Of a stretch of DNA of 64,000 bases, positions 35,376 to 43,857 are shown in pieces (the stretch's first letter is position 1; each line of letters opens with the position of its first letter). The translations under genes and the position numbers were made by a program. The stretch is from Nocardia neocaledoniensis. Lineage in GTDB: Bacteria > Actinomycetota > Actinomycetes > Mycobacteriales > Mycobacteriaceae. Under the pieces are notes generated by a model. It did not search any database and was not told the DNA's origin. It saw only the letters and a list, made by a program, of their open reading frames with translations. The stretch spans positions 682,001-746,000 of the forward strand of contig NZ_QGTL01000003.1 of assembly GCF_003182135.1 (NCBI RefSeq), written 5' to 3'.

Positions 35376-36020
35376 ATGCGCATCGCCCACTTCGGTCATT
35401 CCTGCATCCTCGTGGAACTGCACGGCACGAAAGTGCTGTTCGATCCGGGCACCTTCGCGCACGGCTTCGAGGGCATCACCGGACTGGACGCGATCGCGGT
35501 GACCCATCAGCATCCCGACCACATCGACCCGAACCGGATCGAAGCGCTGATCGAGGCCAATCCGACCGCACGGCTGCTCTCGGACCCGCAGACCGCGCAG
35601 CAGCGCGCCGAGGGCTGGGAACCGGTCTCGGCCGGACAGGTGCTCGAGCTCGGTGACCTGCAGATCACCGGCGGCGGCGGCCGTCACGCGGTGATCCACC
35701 CGGACATCCCGGTGATCGACAACACCGTCTTCCAGCTCGGCACCGCCGCCGACCCGGCCCAGCTCGTGCACCCCGGTGACTCGCTGTGGGTGCCGCCGGT
35801 GCCGGTCGGCGTCCTCGCCATCCCGGCCGCCGCGCCGTGGATGCGCATCTGGGACGCCGTCGACTACCTGCGCGCGGTCAACCCGCGGACCGCGGTGCCC
35901 ATCCATCACGGCGTCATCGATCCGGCCGCGCACGGCGTCTATTTCGGCAGGCTGACCGAGATGGCTCCGGCCGGCACCGAGTTCCGGGTGATCCAGCCGG
36001 AGGATCAGGCGCAGTTCTGA
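35376..36020 (+). CDS. Metallo-beta-lactamase-fold metal-dependent hydrolase (UPF0173-like)
   Basis: This 214-aa compact MBL-fold hydrolase has the metal site T-H-Q-H-P-D-H-I-D near 49, H-P-G-D-S near 132, and a late P-I-H-H-G-V histidine pair. The N-terminal M-R-I-A-H-F-G-H-S-C strand is typical of the UlaG/UPF0173 subgroup. It corresponds to the gene next to purS in mycobacteria (Rv0786c position). The start is fixed by the leaderless -10. Its stop is one base from that of the convergent M20 peptidase. The substrate is unknown. Confidence 0.9.
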   Translation: MRIAHFGHSCILVELHGTKVLFDPGTFAHGFEGITGLDAIAVTHQHPDHIDPNRIEALIEANPTARLLSDPQTAQQRAEGWEPVSAGQVLELGDLQITGGGGRHAVIHPDIPVIDNTVFQLGTAADPAQLVHPGDSLWVPPVPVGVLAIPAAAPWMRIWDAVDYLRAVNPRTAVPIHHGVIDPAAHGVYFGRLTEMAPAGTEFRVIQPEDQAQF

Positions 36021-36021
36021 G

Positions 36022-37374
36022 TCAGCGGTAGCTGCTCAGGAACAGCGCCTCGGCCAGCGCCATGTGCTCGATCTCGCTCGGGTCGACGCTCTCGTTGGGC
36101 GCGTGGATCAGGCACTTGGGCTCTTCCACGCCGATCAGCATGATCTCGGCCTGCGGATAGGTGTCGGCGAAGACGTTGCACAGCGGGATCGAGCCGCCCT
36201 GTCCCTCGGTCGTCACCGCGCGACCGTAGGAGGTCGCCATCGCCTGCTCGAGCGCCGACCGGGCCGGCCCGTGCTCGGACGCGACGAACGGTTCGCCCAA
36301 TGCCTCGACCTCGATGTCGAGGCGCGCGTTCCACGGCACGTGCGCGCGCAAATGCTTCTCCAGCAGGTCGAGGGCCTGTTCGGGCTCGGTGCCCGGCGGA
36401 ATCCGCAGGTTGAGCCTGGCCCGGCTGGTCGGCTGGATCGCGGCCGAGGACCCGACGACGGCGGGCACGTCCATGCCGAGCACGGTCAGCGCCGGCCGCG
36501 CCCACACCATGTCGGAGACGGTGCCGCTGCCGAGCAGGTCCACGCCGTCGAGCACGCCCGCGTCGGCGCGGAAGTCCTCGACCGGGTATTGCACGCCGGT
36601 CCACTTCTGGTCGTCGGTGAGACCGTCGATGGTGGTGTTGCCGTCCTTGTCCCGCAGCGAGGCCAGCAGCTGGATCATCGCCGCCAGCGCGTCCGGCGCC
36701 GGACCGCCGAACATGCCGGAGTGCATCGGCCCCCGCATCGTCTCGAGGGTGACCACCACGTTCACGTTGCCGCGCAGCGTCTGGGTGAAGGTGGGCACAC
36801 CGACCGCGAAGTTGCCGCAGTCGGCGACCAGGATGACATCGGCGCTGAGCAGCTCCGGATTGGCGACGACGAATCTCTCCAGCCCGCCGGTGCCCTGCTC
36901 CTCCGAGCCCTCCGACACGACCTTGATGCCGATCGGGAAATCCGGTCCGATCGCGCGCAGTGCCGTCAGGTGGGTGACGATATTGCCCTTGCAGTCGGCC
37001 GCGCCGCGCCCGTACCAGCGGCCGTCCTTCTCGGTGAGCGTCCAGACCGGCGTCTTCCACGCAGCGTCGTCGAGCGGGGGCTGCACGTCGTAGTGGCAGT
37101 ACAGCAGGACCGTCGGGGTGCCGGGCGGGCCGGGCCGGTGCCCGATGACCGCCTTGCTCCCGTCGGGCGTCTCGTGCAGGCCGACCTCGGTGAGCCCGGC
37201 CGCGGTGAACGCGTCCGCCACCCAGCGCGCGGTCCGCTCGCACCCCTCGGCAGGGAACTGGCGGGGGTCGGCGACGGATTTCAGCGCGACGAGCTCGGTC
37301 AGGTCCTTTTTCGCCTGGCCCATCAGGCCGGCGATCTTCCCGCGCAGCGCGTCCAAATCGAAGGCTTCCGTCAT
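36022..37374 (-). CDS. M20 family dipeptidase
   Basis: This cytosolic zinc peptidase acts on dipeptides or similar amides. The 450-aa protein has the zinc ligand Y-C-H-Y-D-V-Q-P-P near 95, G-R-G-A-A-D-C-K-G (bridging Asp), catalytic G-S-E-E-Q-G-T-G-G near 158, D-C-G-N-F and a late L-I-H-A-P-N-E-S histidine, with the dimerisation domain between. The length is typical of the CNDP-like subgroup. It may be in one transcript with gadC and the small membrane protein upstream (10-bp gap). Confidence 0.93.
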   Translation of the reverse strand: MTEAFDLDALRGKIAGLMGQAKKDLTELVALKSVADPRQFPAEGCERTARWVADAFTAAGLTEVGLHETPDGSKAVIGHRPGPPGTPTVLLYCHYDVQPPLDDAAWKTPVWTLTEKDGRWYGRGAADCKGNIVTHLTALRAIGPDFPIGIKVVSEGSEEQGTGGLERFVVANPELLSADVILVADCGNFAVGVPTFTQTLRGNVNVVVTLETMRGPMHSGMFGGPAPDALAAMIQLLASLRDKDGNTTIDGLTDDQKWTGVQYPVEDFRADAGVLDGVDLLGSGTVSDMVWARPALTVLGMDVPAVVGSSAAIQPTSRARLNLRIPPGTEPEQALDLLEKHLRAHVPWNARLDIEVEALGEPFVASEHGPARSALEQAMATSYGRAVTTEGQGGSIPLCNVFADTYPQAEIMLIGVEEPKCLIHAPNESVDPSEIEHMALAEALFLSSYR

Positions 37375-37384
37375 CGATCCCGCC

Positions 37385-37822
37385 TCACTTCGTCGTGTCG
37401 TCCAGCTTCAGGGTGTCCAGATGAGAAAGATAGTCCTGCAGGCGATCCGGGCAGTAGACGGCGATGGTGAGGCCGACCGCCTCCGCGGTGTCGCGCGGAC
37501 CGATCACCGGGCGCTGACCGGGCCCGGACGCGCCATTGCTCAGCGAGGCCTGGTATTTCGCCTTGATCAGCGGCGAGCTCGGGTCCTGGCATACCGATCC
37601 GCCGTCGTCGCCGAGGGCGTTGGCGATGACTGTCGGCTCCGGCGCGGGAAGCCCGGCGGCGAGCAGATTGTCGTGCAGCTGTTGGGCTTTGGTGTTCGCC
37701 TGGGTGTTCTCCCGAATCGCGGTGAAGGTGAACAGGCCGGTCAGCGCGAACACCACGAGCAGGACACCGGCCGTGATGTAGATCCAGCGGCGCTTCTGTG
37801 CGGGGGCGTCTCCGGTCGTCAT
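37385..37822 (-). CDS. Single-pass membrane protein between the antiporter and peptidase genes
   Basis: This 145-aa protein has one N-terminal helix after a short basic leader (R-R-W-I-Y-I-T-A-G-V-L-L-V-V-F-A-L-T-G-L) and an extracytoplasmic domain of about 110 residues with two cysteines (G-S-V-C-Q-D-P and A-V-Y-C-P-D-R) that could form a disulfide. The ATG overlaps the gadC stop (ATGA), so it is translated with the antiporter. I do not recognise the family. Its coupling suggests a role in the glutamate/GABA exchange system; that is inference. Confidence 0.8.
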   Translation of the reverse strand: MTTGDAPAQKRRWIYITAGVLLVVFALTGLFTFTAIRENTQANTKAQQLHDNLLAAGLPAPEPTVIANALGDDGGSVCQDPSSPLIKAKYQASLSNGASGPGQRPVIGPRDTAEAVGLTIAVYCPDRLQDYLSHLDTLKLDDTTK

Positions 37823-39243
37823 GCCTTCTCCCCTTCCGGAACGGCGAATTTCCAGCTGTCCCTGCGATTTCGGTAGAAAAGATAGGGAATGAGCAGACCG
37901 ACGATGCCCATGCCACCGCCGACGATGAGCACATACACCCACGGGCTGCCCGCACCGAATTGCGAGGGCGGCACGAAGCCGATCGCGAAAGCGGCGATCG
38001 AGGACGCGGCGCCGAGCGCGCACAGCGCCAGCAAGGCGGGCGCGCGATAGCCGCGCGGATGATCGGGATCGTCTCTGCGCAATTTCGCCGCCGCCGCGAA
38101 CATCAGCACGTACATGATCAGATACACCTGCGTGGTGATCACCGACAGGATCCAGTACGCGCTGGAGACATTCGGGATGAACGCGTAGAGCAGCGCGATC
38201 AGGGTGGTGAAGACGCCCTGGGCCACCAGCATGTTCTGCTGCACGCCGTGTTTGTTGAGCTTGGTCAGGACCGGTGGCAGATACCCCTCGCTGCGCCCGA
38301 TCAGCAACAGCCCCTTGGACGGTCCGGCCAGCCAGGTGAGCATGCCGCCGAGCGCGGCGGCCACCAGCGCGATGCCGACGATCGGGGTGAGGAAGCCGAT
38401 CCCGAAATGGCTGAAGAATCCGTCGAAGGCCTGCATCACGCCCGCGGTGAGGCTCAGGCTCGCCGACGGGACGACCCAACTGATCGCCAGCGCGGGCAGG
38501 ATGAAGATCACCAGCACCAGGCCCATGGCCAGGAACATCGCCTTCGGGAATTCCTTGGCCGGATTCTTCAGCGACGACACGTGCACCGCGTTCATTTCCA
38601 TGCCCGCGTAGGACAGGAAGTTGTTGACGATCAGCACCAGACTGGCCAGGCCCGTCCACGCGGGCAGCAGATGACTCGAATCCATCGGCGCCGCAGACGG
38701 ATTGCCCTGTGCGAGGAACACCAGGCCGAGCACGACCAGAACCGTTCCGGGAATCAGCGTGCCGATCACCAGACCCATACTCGACAGGCCGGCCACCGTC
38801 TTGGTGCCCTGCGAGGACACGTACACGCCCGCCCAATAGACGGTGATGATCACGATCGCCACATACAGGCCGTTGGACGCCAGCGACGGATGAGTGATGT
38901 AGGCGAAAGTGCTTGCCACATAAGCGAGCAAGCTCGGGTAGTAGAAGATCGTCATGGCGAACTGGCACCAGACGGCGAGAAAGCCGAGCGGCTTGTTCAA
39001 CCCGTCGCCCACCCATTTGTAGACGCCGCCCTCCCAGCCCGACGCCAATTCCGCCGCCACCAGTGAAGTCGGTAGCAGGAAGAGAATCGCGGGAATCACA
39101 TACAGGAAGACACAGGCCAATCCGTAGACAGCCATGGTGGGCGCCGAGCGGAGGCTGGCCACCGAACTCGTGGTCATCAGCGCCAAGGTCACCCAGGACA
39201 GATACTTCGTCGTCGTCGCGGCTTTCGTCGCGGTGCCCGTCAT
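37819..39243 (-). CDS. gadC: Glutamate/GABA antiporter-like APC transporter
   Basis: This 474-aa APC-superfamily transporter of 12 helices is predicted to exchange external glutamate for internal GABA. Readable features are the N-terminal Y-L-S-W-V-T-L-A-L-M-T-T-S-S-V-A-S-L-R-S, E-L-A-S-G-W-E-G-G-V-Y-K-W-V-G in helix 2-3, Y-A-G-M-E-M-N-A-V-H in helix 6 and G-P-S-K-G-L-L in helix 8, as in GadC. The ATG at 39243 has CAGGAGGC upstream. It is divergent from the glutamate decarboxylase, which supports the assignment. A C-terminal plug as long as that of E. coli GadC is not evident. Confidence 0.88.
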   Translation of the reverse strand: MTGTATKAATTTKYLSWVTLALMTTSSVASLRSAPTMAVYGLACVFLYVIPAILFLLPTSLVAAELASGWEGGVYKWVGDGLNKPLGFLAVWCQFAMTIFYYPSLLAYVASTFAYITHPSLASNGLYVAIVIITVYWAGVYVSSQGTKTVAGLSSMGLVIGTLIPGTVLVVLGLVFLAQGNPSAAPMDSSHLLPAWTGLASLVLIVNNFLSYAGMEMNAVHVSSLKNPAKEFPKAMFLAMGLVLVIFILPALAISWVVPSASLSLTAGVMQAFDGFFSHFGIGFLTPIVGIALVAAALGGMLTWLAGPSKGLLLIGRSEGYLPPVLTKLNKHGVQQNMLVAQGVFTTLIALLYAFIPNVSSAYWILSVITTQVYLIMYVLMFAAAAKLRRDDPDHPRGYRAPALLALCALGAASSIAAFAIGFVPPSQFGAGSPWVYVLIVGGGMGIVGLLIPYLFYRNRRDSWKFAVPEGEKA

Positions 39244-39420
39244 CAACGCTGCCTCCTGCTGTGAAATGCACAACTAGCGGAAACCCTTGATCAACTGCTC
39301 ACGCATAGTAACCGCTGAGCATCCTCCGGATACGCTCGAATCGAGCACTTTCGCGCCAAATCGTTGCAGAATTCCCCTGGAGCTAACACCTGGCAGTGCA
39401 CCCCCTGACTGGAGCCCACC

Positions 39421-40821
39421 ATGGCCGAGAACCCGGATCCTCACGACCTTTTCAGCCTTCCCGGTTTCACCCGCCCCGCACCGCACGGCGGCTTCCCCGC
39501 CTACGAGCTCTTCCCCGAGGTCGCCTACGAGATCGTGCACGACGAACTGCTGCTCGACGGCGTCGCCCGGATGAACCTCGCCACCTTCTGCACCACCTGG
39601 ATCGACGAACCCGCCCGCCGGTTGATGGCGGAGTCGCTGGACAAGAACATCGTCGACAAGGACGAATACCCGCAGACCGCCGAGCTCGAGCACCGCTGCG
39701 TCCGGATGCTCGCCGACCTGTGGCACGCGCCCGACCCGGCGACCACCCTCGGCACCTCCACCACCGGCTCCAGCGAGGCCGCGATGCTCGGCGGGCTGGC
39801 GGCCAAGTTCCGGTGGCGGGCGCGCGGCGGGACCGGCACCCCGAATCTGGTGAGCGGCCCGGTGCAGGTGTGCTGGGAGAAGTTCGCCCGCTACTTCGAT
39901 GTCGAGCTGCGTCAGGTGCCGCTGCGCGGCGACCGCTACACCCTGCACCCCGACGATCTGGCGGCCTACTGCGACGCGAACACCATCGCGGTGGTGCCGA
40001 CTTTCGGCCAGACCTTCACCGGCCTGTTCGAGGACGTCGCCGCGATCAGCGCGGCCCTGGACCGGCTCCACGCCAGCGGCGGGCCGGACATCCCGATCCA
40101 CGTCGACGCGGCAAGCGGCGGCTTCCTCGGACCGTTCACGGCCCCGGATCTGGTGTGGGACTTCCGATTACCGCGGGTGAAGTCGATCAACGCCTCCGGC
40201 CACAAGACCGGGCTCGCGCCCCTCGGCGTCGGCTGGGTGGTGTGGCGCGAGGCCGCGGATCTGCCGAGGGAGCTGGTCTTCGATGTCGACTATCTCGGCG
40301 GCCACATGCCGACCTTCAACCTCAACTTCTCCCGGCCCGGCGGCCAGGTGATCACCCAGTACTACGACTTCATCCGGCTCGGCCGGGCCGGCTACACCCG
40401 CGTGCAGTCCGCGATCTACCTGGTCGCCCGGCATTTCGCGGAGGGATTGCGCGCGCTGGGACCGTTCGAGCTGATCCACGCGGGCGAACCCGAGCGCGGC
40501 ATCACCGCGGTGGCGTGGCGACTGGTCGACGGCGCCGACTACAACCTCTATGACCTGTCCGACCGGCTGCGGGTCCGTGGCTGGCTCATCGCCGCCTATC
40601 CGCTGCCCGCCGACCGGCAGGACGAGACCATCATGCGGGCGGTGTTCCGACACGGCTTCACCGTCGACATGGTCCAGTTGCTGCTCGCCGACATCCGGCG
40701 CGGCCTGCGCCAGCTCACGGACAACCCTCGCCGCACACCGCTGACCAGGGCCGAGGCGGGTGGGTTCACCCATGACGCCAGGCCGGAGGTGCCGGAACAA
40801 GGGCCACCGCCGCGCGCGTGA
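39421..40821 (+). CDS. gadB: Glutamate decarboxylase
   Basis: This PLP enzyme converts glutamate to GABA and CO2, consuming a proton; with the antiporter it raises internal pH. The 466-aa protein has G-T-S-T-T-G-S-S-E-A near 111, H-V-D-A-A-S-G-G-F near 227, and the PLP lysine at K262 in S-I-N-A-S-G-H-K-T-G-L-A-P-L-G. N-L-N-F-S-R-P-G follows, all as in GadA/GadB. It is divergent from gadC. The 177-bp gap shows no obvious palindrome. The last 30 residues are Pro/Arg-rich. A long hairpin overlaps the stop codon. Confidence 0.95.
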   Translation: MAENPDPHDLFSLPGFTRPAPHGGFPAYELFPEVAYEIVHDELLLDGVARMNLATFCTTWIDEPARRLMAESLDKNIVDKDEYPQTAELEHRCVRMLADLWHAPDPATTLGTSTTGSSEAAMLGGLAAKFRWRARGGTGTPNLVSGPVQVCWEKFARYFDVELRQVPLRGDRYTLHPDDLAAYCDANTIAVVPTFGQTFTGLFEDVAAISAALDRLHASGGPDIPIHVDAASGGFLGPFTAPDLVWDFRLPRVKSINASGHKTGLAPLGVGWVVWREAADLPRELVFDVDYLGGHMPTFNLNFSRPGGQVITQYYDFIRLGRAGYTRVQSAIYLVARHFAEGLRALGPFELIHAGEPERGITAVAWRLVDGADYNLYDLSDRLRVRGWLIAAYPLPADRQDETIMRAVFRHGFTVDMVQLLLADIRRGLRQLTDNPRRTPLTRAEAGGFTHDARPEVPEQGPPPRA

Positions 40822-40844
40822 TCGCCGCTGCGCGCGGCGGTGGC
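40803..40844. terminator. Hairpin overlapping the gadB stop
   Basis: A 15-bp perfect stem (left arm GCCACCGCCGCGCGC, with a further G-U pair) surrounds the TGA at 40819-40821. The right arm ends 2 bp before the stop of the convergent DUF2334 gene, so it can serve both. Confidence 0.75.
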
Positions 40845-40846
40845 GG

Positions 40847-41548
40847 TCAGGCAGCCTTGGCCGCGGCGAACGGTTCCCAGCGGTACACGTCGCTGCGCGC
40901 GCCGTGGTAGAGCGCGAGGTCGACGGCGTCGAGCATCGCCTGGCGCGGGCCGGAGCGCTGCAACTGCGCGGCCGAGATCGCCAGGCGCAGGGTGCCACCG
41001 CGGCGGGCGGTGCGGGCGGCGCCCATCACCAGGGCGCGACACCACCACGGTTCGGCGCGGAAGCCCTCGCCGATCCCGTACACCCTGGCCTTGCTCGTCG
41101 CCGCGCGTTCCAGGTCGGTGATGGTGGTGAGGCCGAGCGCGAGCCGGAAGCCCACATCGGGCAGGGCGGCCAGCGCGCCCGCCGAGGCGTCCCAGCGCGG
41201 CGCCGCGAACAGGCGGGTGCGCAGTTCCACCTGCTCCATCACCCGGTCGGCCGCCTTGAGCCGCAGCGTGGCCTCGTGCCGCGGCAGGCTCGCGAACTCG
41301 GCGCGCCTGCGCTTGGTCGCGGCCTGGTCGTACCCGTGCAGCACGATCGCGTCACCCTCGAGCCGCCTGCCCCGCAGCCACGACTGCGTCGCCGGATCGT
41401 CGACGAGCCGGTACTTGCCCTTCAACCGGGGCGCGACCAGCAGCGACAGGCGCACCGCCCGCTGGTCCATCTCCGCAGCGAACTCGATCGCGGCATCGCG
41501 GGTGGTGTCCCGGATCCCCGACACGGAAACGAGCAGCTCAGCGTTCAT
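40847..41548 (-). CDS. DUF2334 (polysaccharide-deacetylase-like) protein
   Basis: This 233-aa protein of the DUF2334 group has a divergent TIM-barrel related to polysaccharide deacetylases. The family's S-V-S-G-I-R-D start, L-S-L-L-V-A-P-R-L-K, G-D-A-I-V-L-H-G-Y-D-Q, E-F-A-S-L-P-R-H-E-A and F-A-A-P-R-W-D are present. No signal peptide is seen. It is at the Rv0784 position of mycobacteria. No Shine-Dalgarno precedes the ATG; CACCGT six bases upstream may be a weak leaderless -10. The metal-binding His/Asp set is only partly conserved, so activity is uncertain. Confidence 0.8.
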   Translation of the reverse strand: MNAELLVSVSGIRDTTRDAAIEFAAEMDQRAVRLSLLVAPRLKGKYRLVDDPATQSWLRGRRLEGDAIVLHGYDQAATKRRRAEFASLPRHEATLRLKAADRVMEQVELRTRLFAAPRWDASAGALAALPDVGFRLALGLTTITDLERAATSKARVYGIGEGFRAEPWWCRALVMGAARTARRGGTLRLAISAAQLQRSGPRQAMLDAVDLALYHGARSDVYRWEPFAAAKAA

Positions 41549-41623
41549 GAACCAACGGTGTCAGCCCGAGGTGACGCCCGCGTGCTCCACCGATGACGCC
41601 CCGACGAACATCACCGCACGCCT

Positions 41624-43774
41624 CTACGCGTCGGCCAGGCCGACCTTGTCGAGGACCCAGGCGTATTCGAAGGCCACTTCCTTCCACTTCTCGTAGCGGC
41701 CGCTCACGCCGCCGTGGCCGGCGCTCATCTCCGTCTTCAGGAGCAGTTCGCTGTCGCCGGTCTTGGTGTCGCGCAGTTTGGCGACCCACTTGGCCGGTTC
41801 CACGTAGAGGACGCGGGTGTCGTTGAGGCTGGTGATGGCCAGGATGGCCGGGTAGTCCTTGGCCTCGACGTTCTCGTACGGCGAGTAGGACTTCATGTAC
41901 TCGTAGACGTCCTTGTGTTCCAACGGGTTTCCCCACTCGTCCCACTCGATCACGGTCAGCGGCAGCGACGGGTCGAGGATCGAGGTCAGCGGGTCGACGA
42001 ACGGCACGTTGGCCAGGATGCCCGCGAACAGCTCCGGTGCCAGGTTGGCCACCGCGCCGACCAGCAGCCCACCCGCGCTGCCGCCGTCGGCGATCAGCCG
42101 GTCCGGAGCGGTGACCCCGGCGTCGATGAGATGCTGTGCGCAGGAGACGAAGTCGGTGAAGGTGTTCTTCTTCCGCAGCGTCTTGCCGTGCTCGTACCAG
42201 AGCCTGCCCATCTCGCCGCCGCCGCGCACGTGCGCCACCGCGAACACCATCCCGCGGTCGAGCAGCGAGAGCCGCGACACCGAGAACGACGGGTCGATGC
42301 TCGCCTCGTAGGAGCCGTAGCCGTAGAGCAGCGTGGGCTTCGGGCCGTCGGCGGGCAGGTCGCGGCGCTTGATGATCGAGATCGGGATCCGGGTGCCGTC
42401 GGACGCCACCGCCCAATCGCGATGCTGCTCATAGTCTTTCGGCTCGTAGCCGCCGAGAACGGGCTGTTCCTTGCGCAGCAGCAGCTCGCCGGTGGCGGGC
42501 ACGTAGTCGAACACCTGCATCGGCGTGATGAACGAGGTGACCCCGACCCGCAGCGTCGGCTGTTCCCACTCCGGGCTGGAACCCGCACCGGCGGAGAACA
42601 ATTCGAGACCGAAGTCGAGCTCGGTGAGCTCGCCGTAGCCGTCCGCGGTGAGCGGCCACACCGACAGCCGGGGCAGCGCGTCGCGACGGTAGCTGAGCAC
42701 CAGGTGGTTGGCGAAGGCGTCGATGTCCTCGAGCCGCACGTCCTCGCGGTGCCCGACCAGGACGGTCATGTCCGACGGGTCGTCGGCCGGCGCCTCGGCC
42801 AGCACGAAGTTCTCCGCCTTCACCCCGTCGACCACGTCGTTGTGCAGGATCAGGAAGCGGTCCTCGCCGCCGATCACCGCGTGCTCGGCCGAGTACTCGA
42901 CACCCTCGCGGCGCGCGAGCAGCACCCGGAACTCGCCCTCGGGATTGTCGGACTCCAGCACCCAGCCCTCGGTGGTGATCTTGGAACCGAGCCAGATCAT
43001 CAGGTACTTCTCGGAGCGGGTGGCGCCGACGCTCACCCAGTAGCGCTCGTCGGGCTCGTGGAACACCGTCACGTCGGCGTCGGAGGCGGTGCCGACGCGG
43101 TGGCGCCACACGGTGTCGGGCCGCCAGGACTCGTCGACGGTCTGGTAGAAGATGTGCGTCCCGTCCAGCGACCAGGTCGCGCCGGGCGCGGCGCCCGCCA
43201 CCTCGTCGGGCAGCAGTTCGCCGGTGCGCAGGTCCTTGATGCGCAGCGTGTAGCGCTCGTCGCCGGTGCTGTCGACGGAGTAGGCCAGCAGATTGCCGTC
43301 GTGGCTCAGCGAGAACGCGCCCAGCGCGAAGAAGTCGAGGCCCTCGGCGAGGACGTTGCTGTCGAGCAGCACCTGTTCGCCCTCGATCACCGTGTCGACC
43401 TCGAGCTGCGGCGGCGTCCACGCGTCGATGCCCTCGGCGTTCGCGTCGATCGGACAGCGGCAGTGCACCCCGTACTGCTTGCCCTCGAAGCTGCGCGAGT
43501 AGTACCAGTACTCGCCCAGCCGCGTCGGCACCGACAGGTCGGTCTCCTGGGTGCGGGCCTTGATCTCGTCGAAGATCTTGTCCCGCAGCGGCTGCAGCTG
43601 GCCCGTCCGTGCCTCGGTGTACGCGTTCTCGGCCTCGAGATACGCGATGACCTCGGGATTCTCCTTGTCCCGTAGCCACTCGTATTCGTCGACGAACGTA
43701 TCGCCGTGGTGCACCCGCTCGGTGGGCACCTTCTTCGCACTCGGCGCCGACACCGTCACATTCTCGCCAGCCAT
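41624..43774 (-). CDS. Prolyl oligopeptidase family (S9, PtrB/oligopeptidase B-like)
   Basis: This 716-aa cytosolic serine peptidase has an N-terminal seven-bladed propeller and a C-terminal alpha/beta-hydrolase domain. The N-terminal V-D-E-Y-E-W-L-R-D, R-S-F-E-G-K-Q-Y and F-Y-Q-T-V-D-E blocks, R-G-G-G-E-M-G-R-L-W-Y, catalytic D-G-G-S-A-G-G at about Ser 566 and late A-G-H-G-G histidine match oligopeptidase B. It is intact here, whereas M. tuberculosis carries the gene split as ptrBa/ptrBb. ATG 43774 is chosen for the TACGGT box 7 nt upstream; GTG 43783 would begin within that promoter. Confidence 0.94.
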   Translation of the reverse strand: MAGENVTVSAPSAKKVPTERVHHGDTFVDEYEWLRDKENPEVIAYLEAENAYTEARTGQLQPLRDKIFDEIKARTQETDLSVPTRLGEYWYYSRSFEGKQYGVHCRCPIDANAEGIDAWTPPQLEVDTVIEGEQVLLDSNVLAEGLDFFALGAFSLSHDGNLLAYSVDSTGDERYTLRIKDLRTGELLPDEVAGAAPGATWSLDGTHIFYQTVDESWRPDTVWRHRVGTASDADVTVFHEPDERYWVSVGATRSEKYLMIWLGSKITTEGWVLESDNPEGEFRVLLARREGVEYSAEHAVIGGEDRFLILHNDVVDGVKAENFVLAEAPADDPSDMTVLVGHREDVRLEDIDAFANHLVLSYRRDALPRLSVWPLTADGYGELTELDFGLELFSAGAGSSPEWEQPTLRVGVTSFITPMQVFDYVPATGELLLRKEQPVLGGYEPKDYEQHRDWAVASDGTRIPISIIKRRDLPADGPKPTLLYGYGSYEASIDPSFSVSRLSLLDRGMVFAVAHVRGGGEMGRLWYEHGKTLRKKNTFTDFVSCAQHLIDAGVTAPDRLIADGGSAGGLLVGAVANLAPELFAGILANVPFVDPLTSILDPSLPLTVIEWDEWGNPLEHKDVYEYMKSYSPYENVEAKDYPAILAITSLNDTRVLYVEPAKWVAKLRDTKTGDSELLLKTEMSAGHGGVSGRYEKWKEVAFEYAWVLDKVGLADA

Positions 43775-43781
43775 GCGCTCC

Positions 43782-43787
43782 ACCGTA
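43782..43787 (-). promoter_or_regulatory. -10 box TACGGT for the leaderless S9 peptidase gene
   Basis: TACGGT (minus strand) is followed by 7 nt and the ATG at 43774. Confidence 0.6.
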
Positions 43788-43845
43788 GCCGCAGCCGTGG
43801 TCAGCGGCCCGCCAACTCGGCCGCGGCACGAACTGCGCTGTTCAC

Positions 43846-43851
43846 TAGATT
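43846..43851 (+). promoter_or_regulatory. -10 box TAGATT for the first DUF2330 gene
   Basis: TAGATT is followed by 6 nt and the ATG at 43858; no Shine-Dalgarno. Confidence 0.6.
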
Positions 43852-43857
43852 GGGCCG

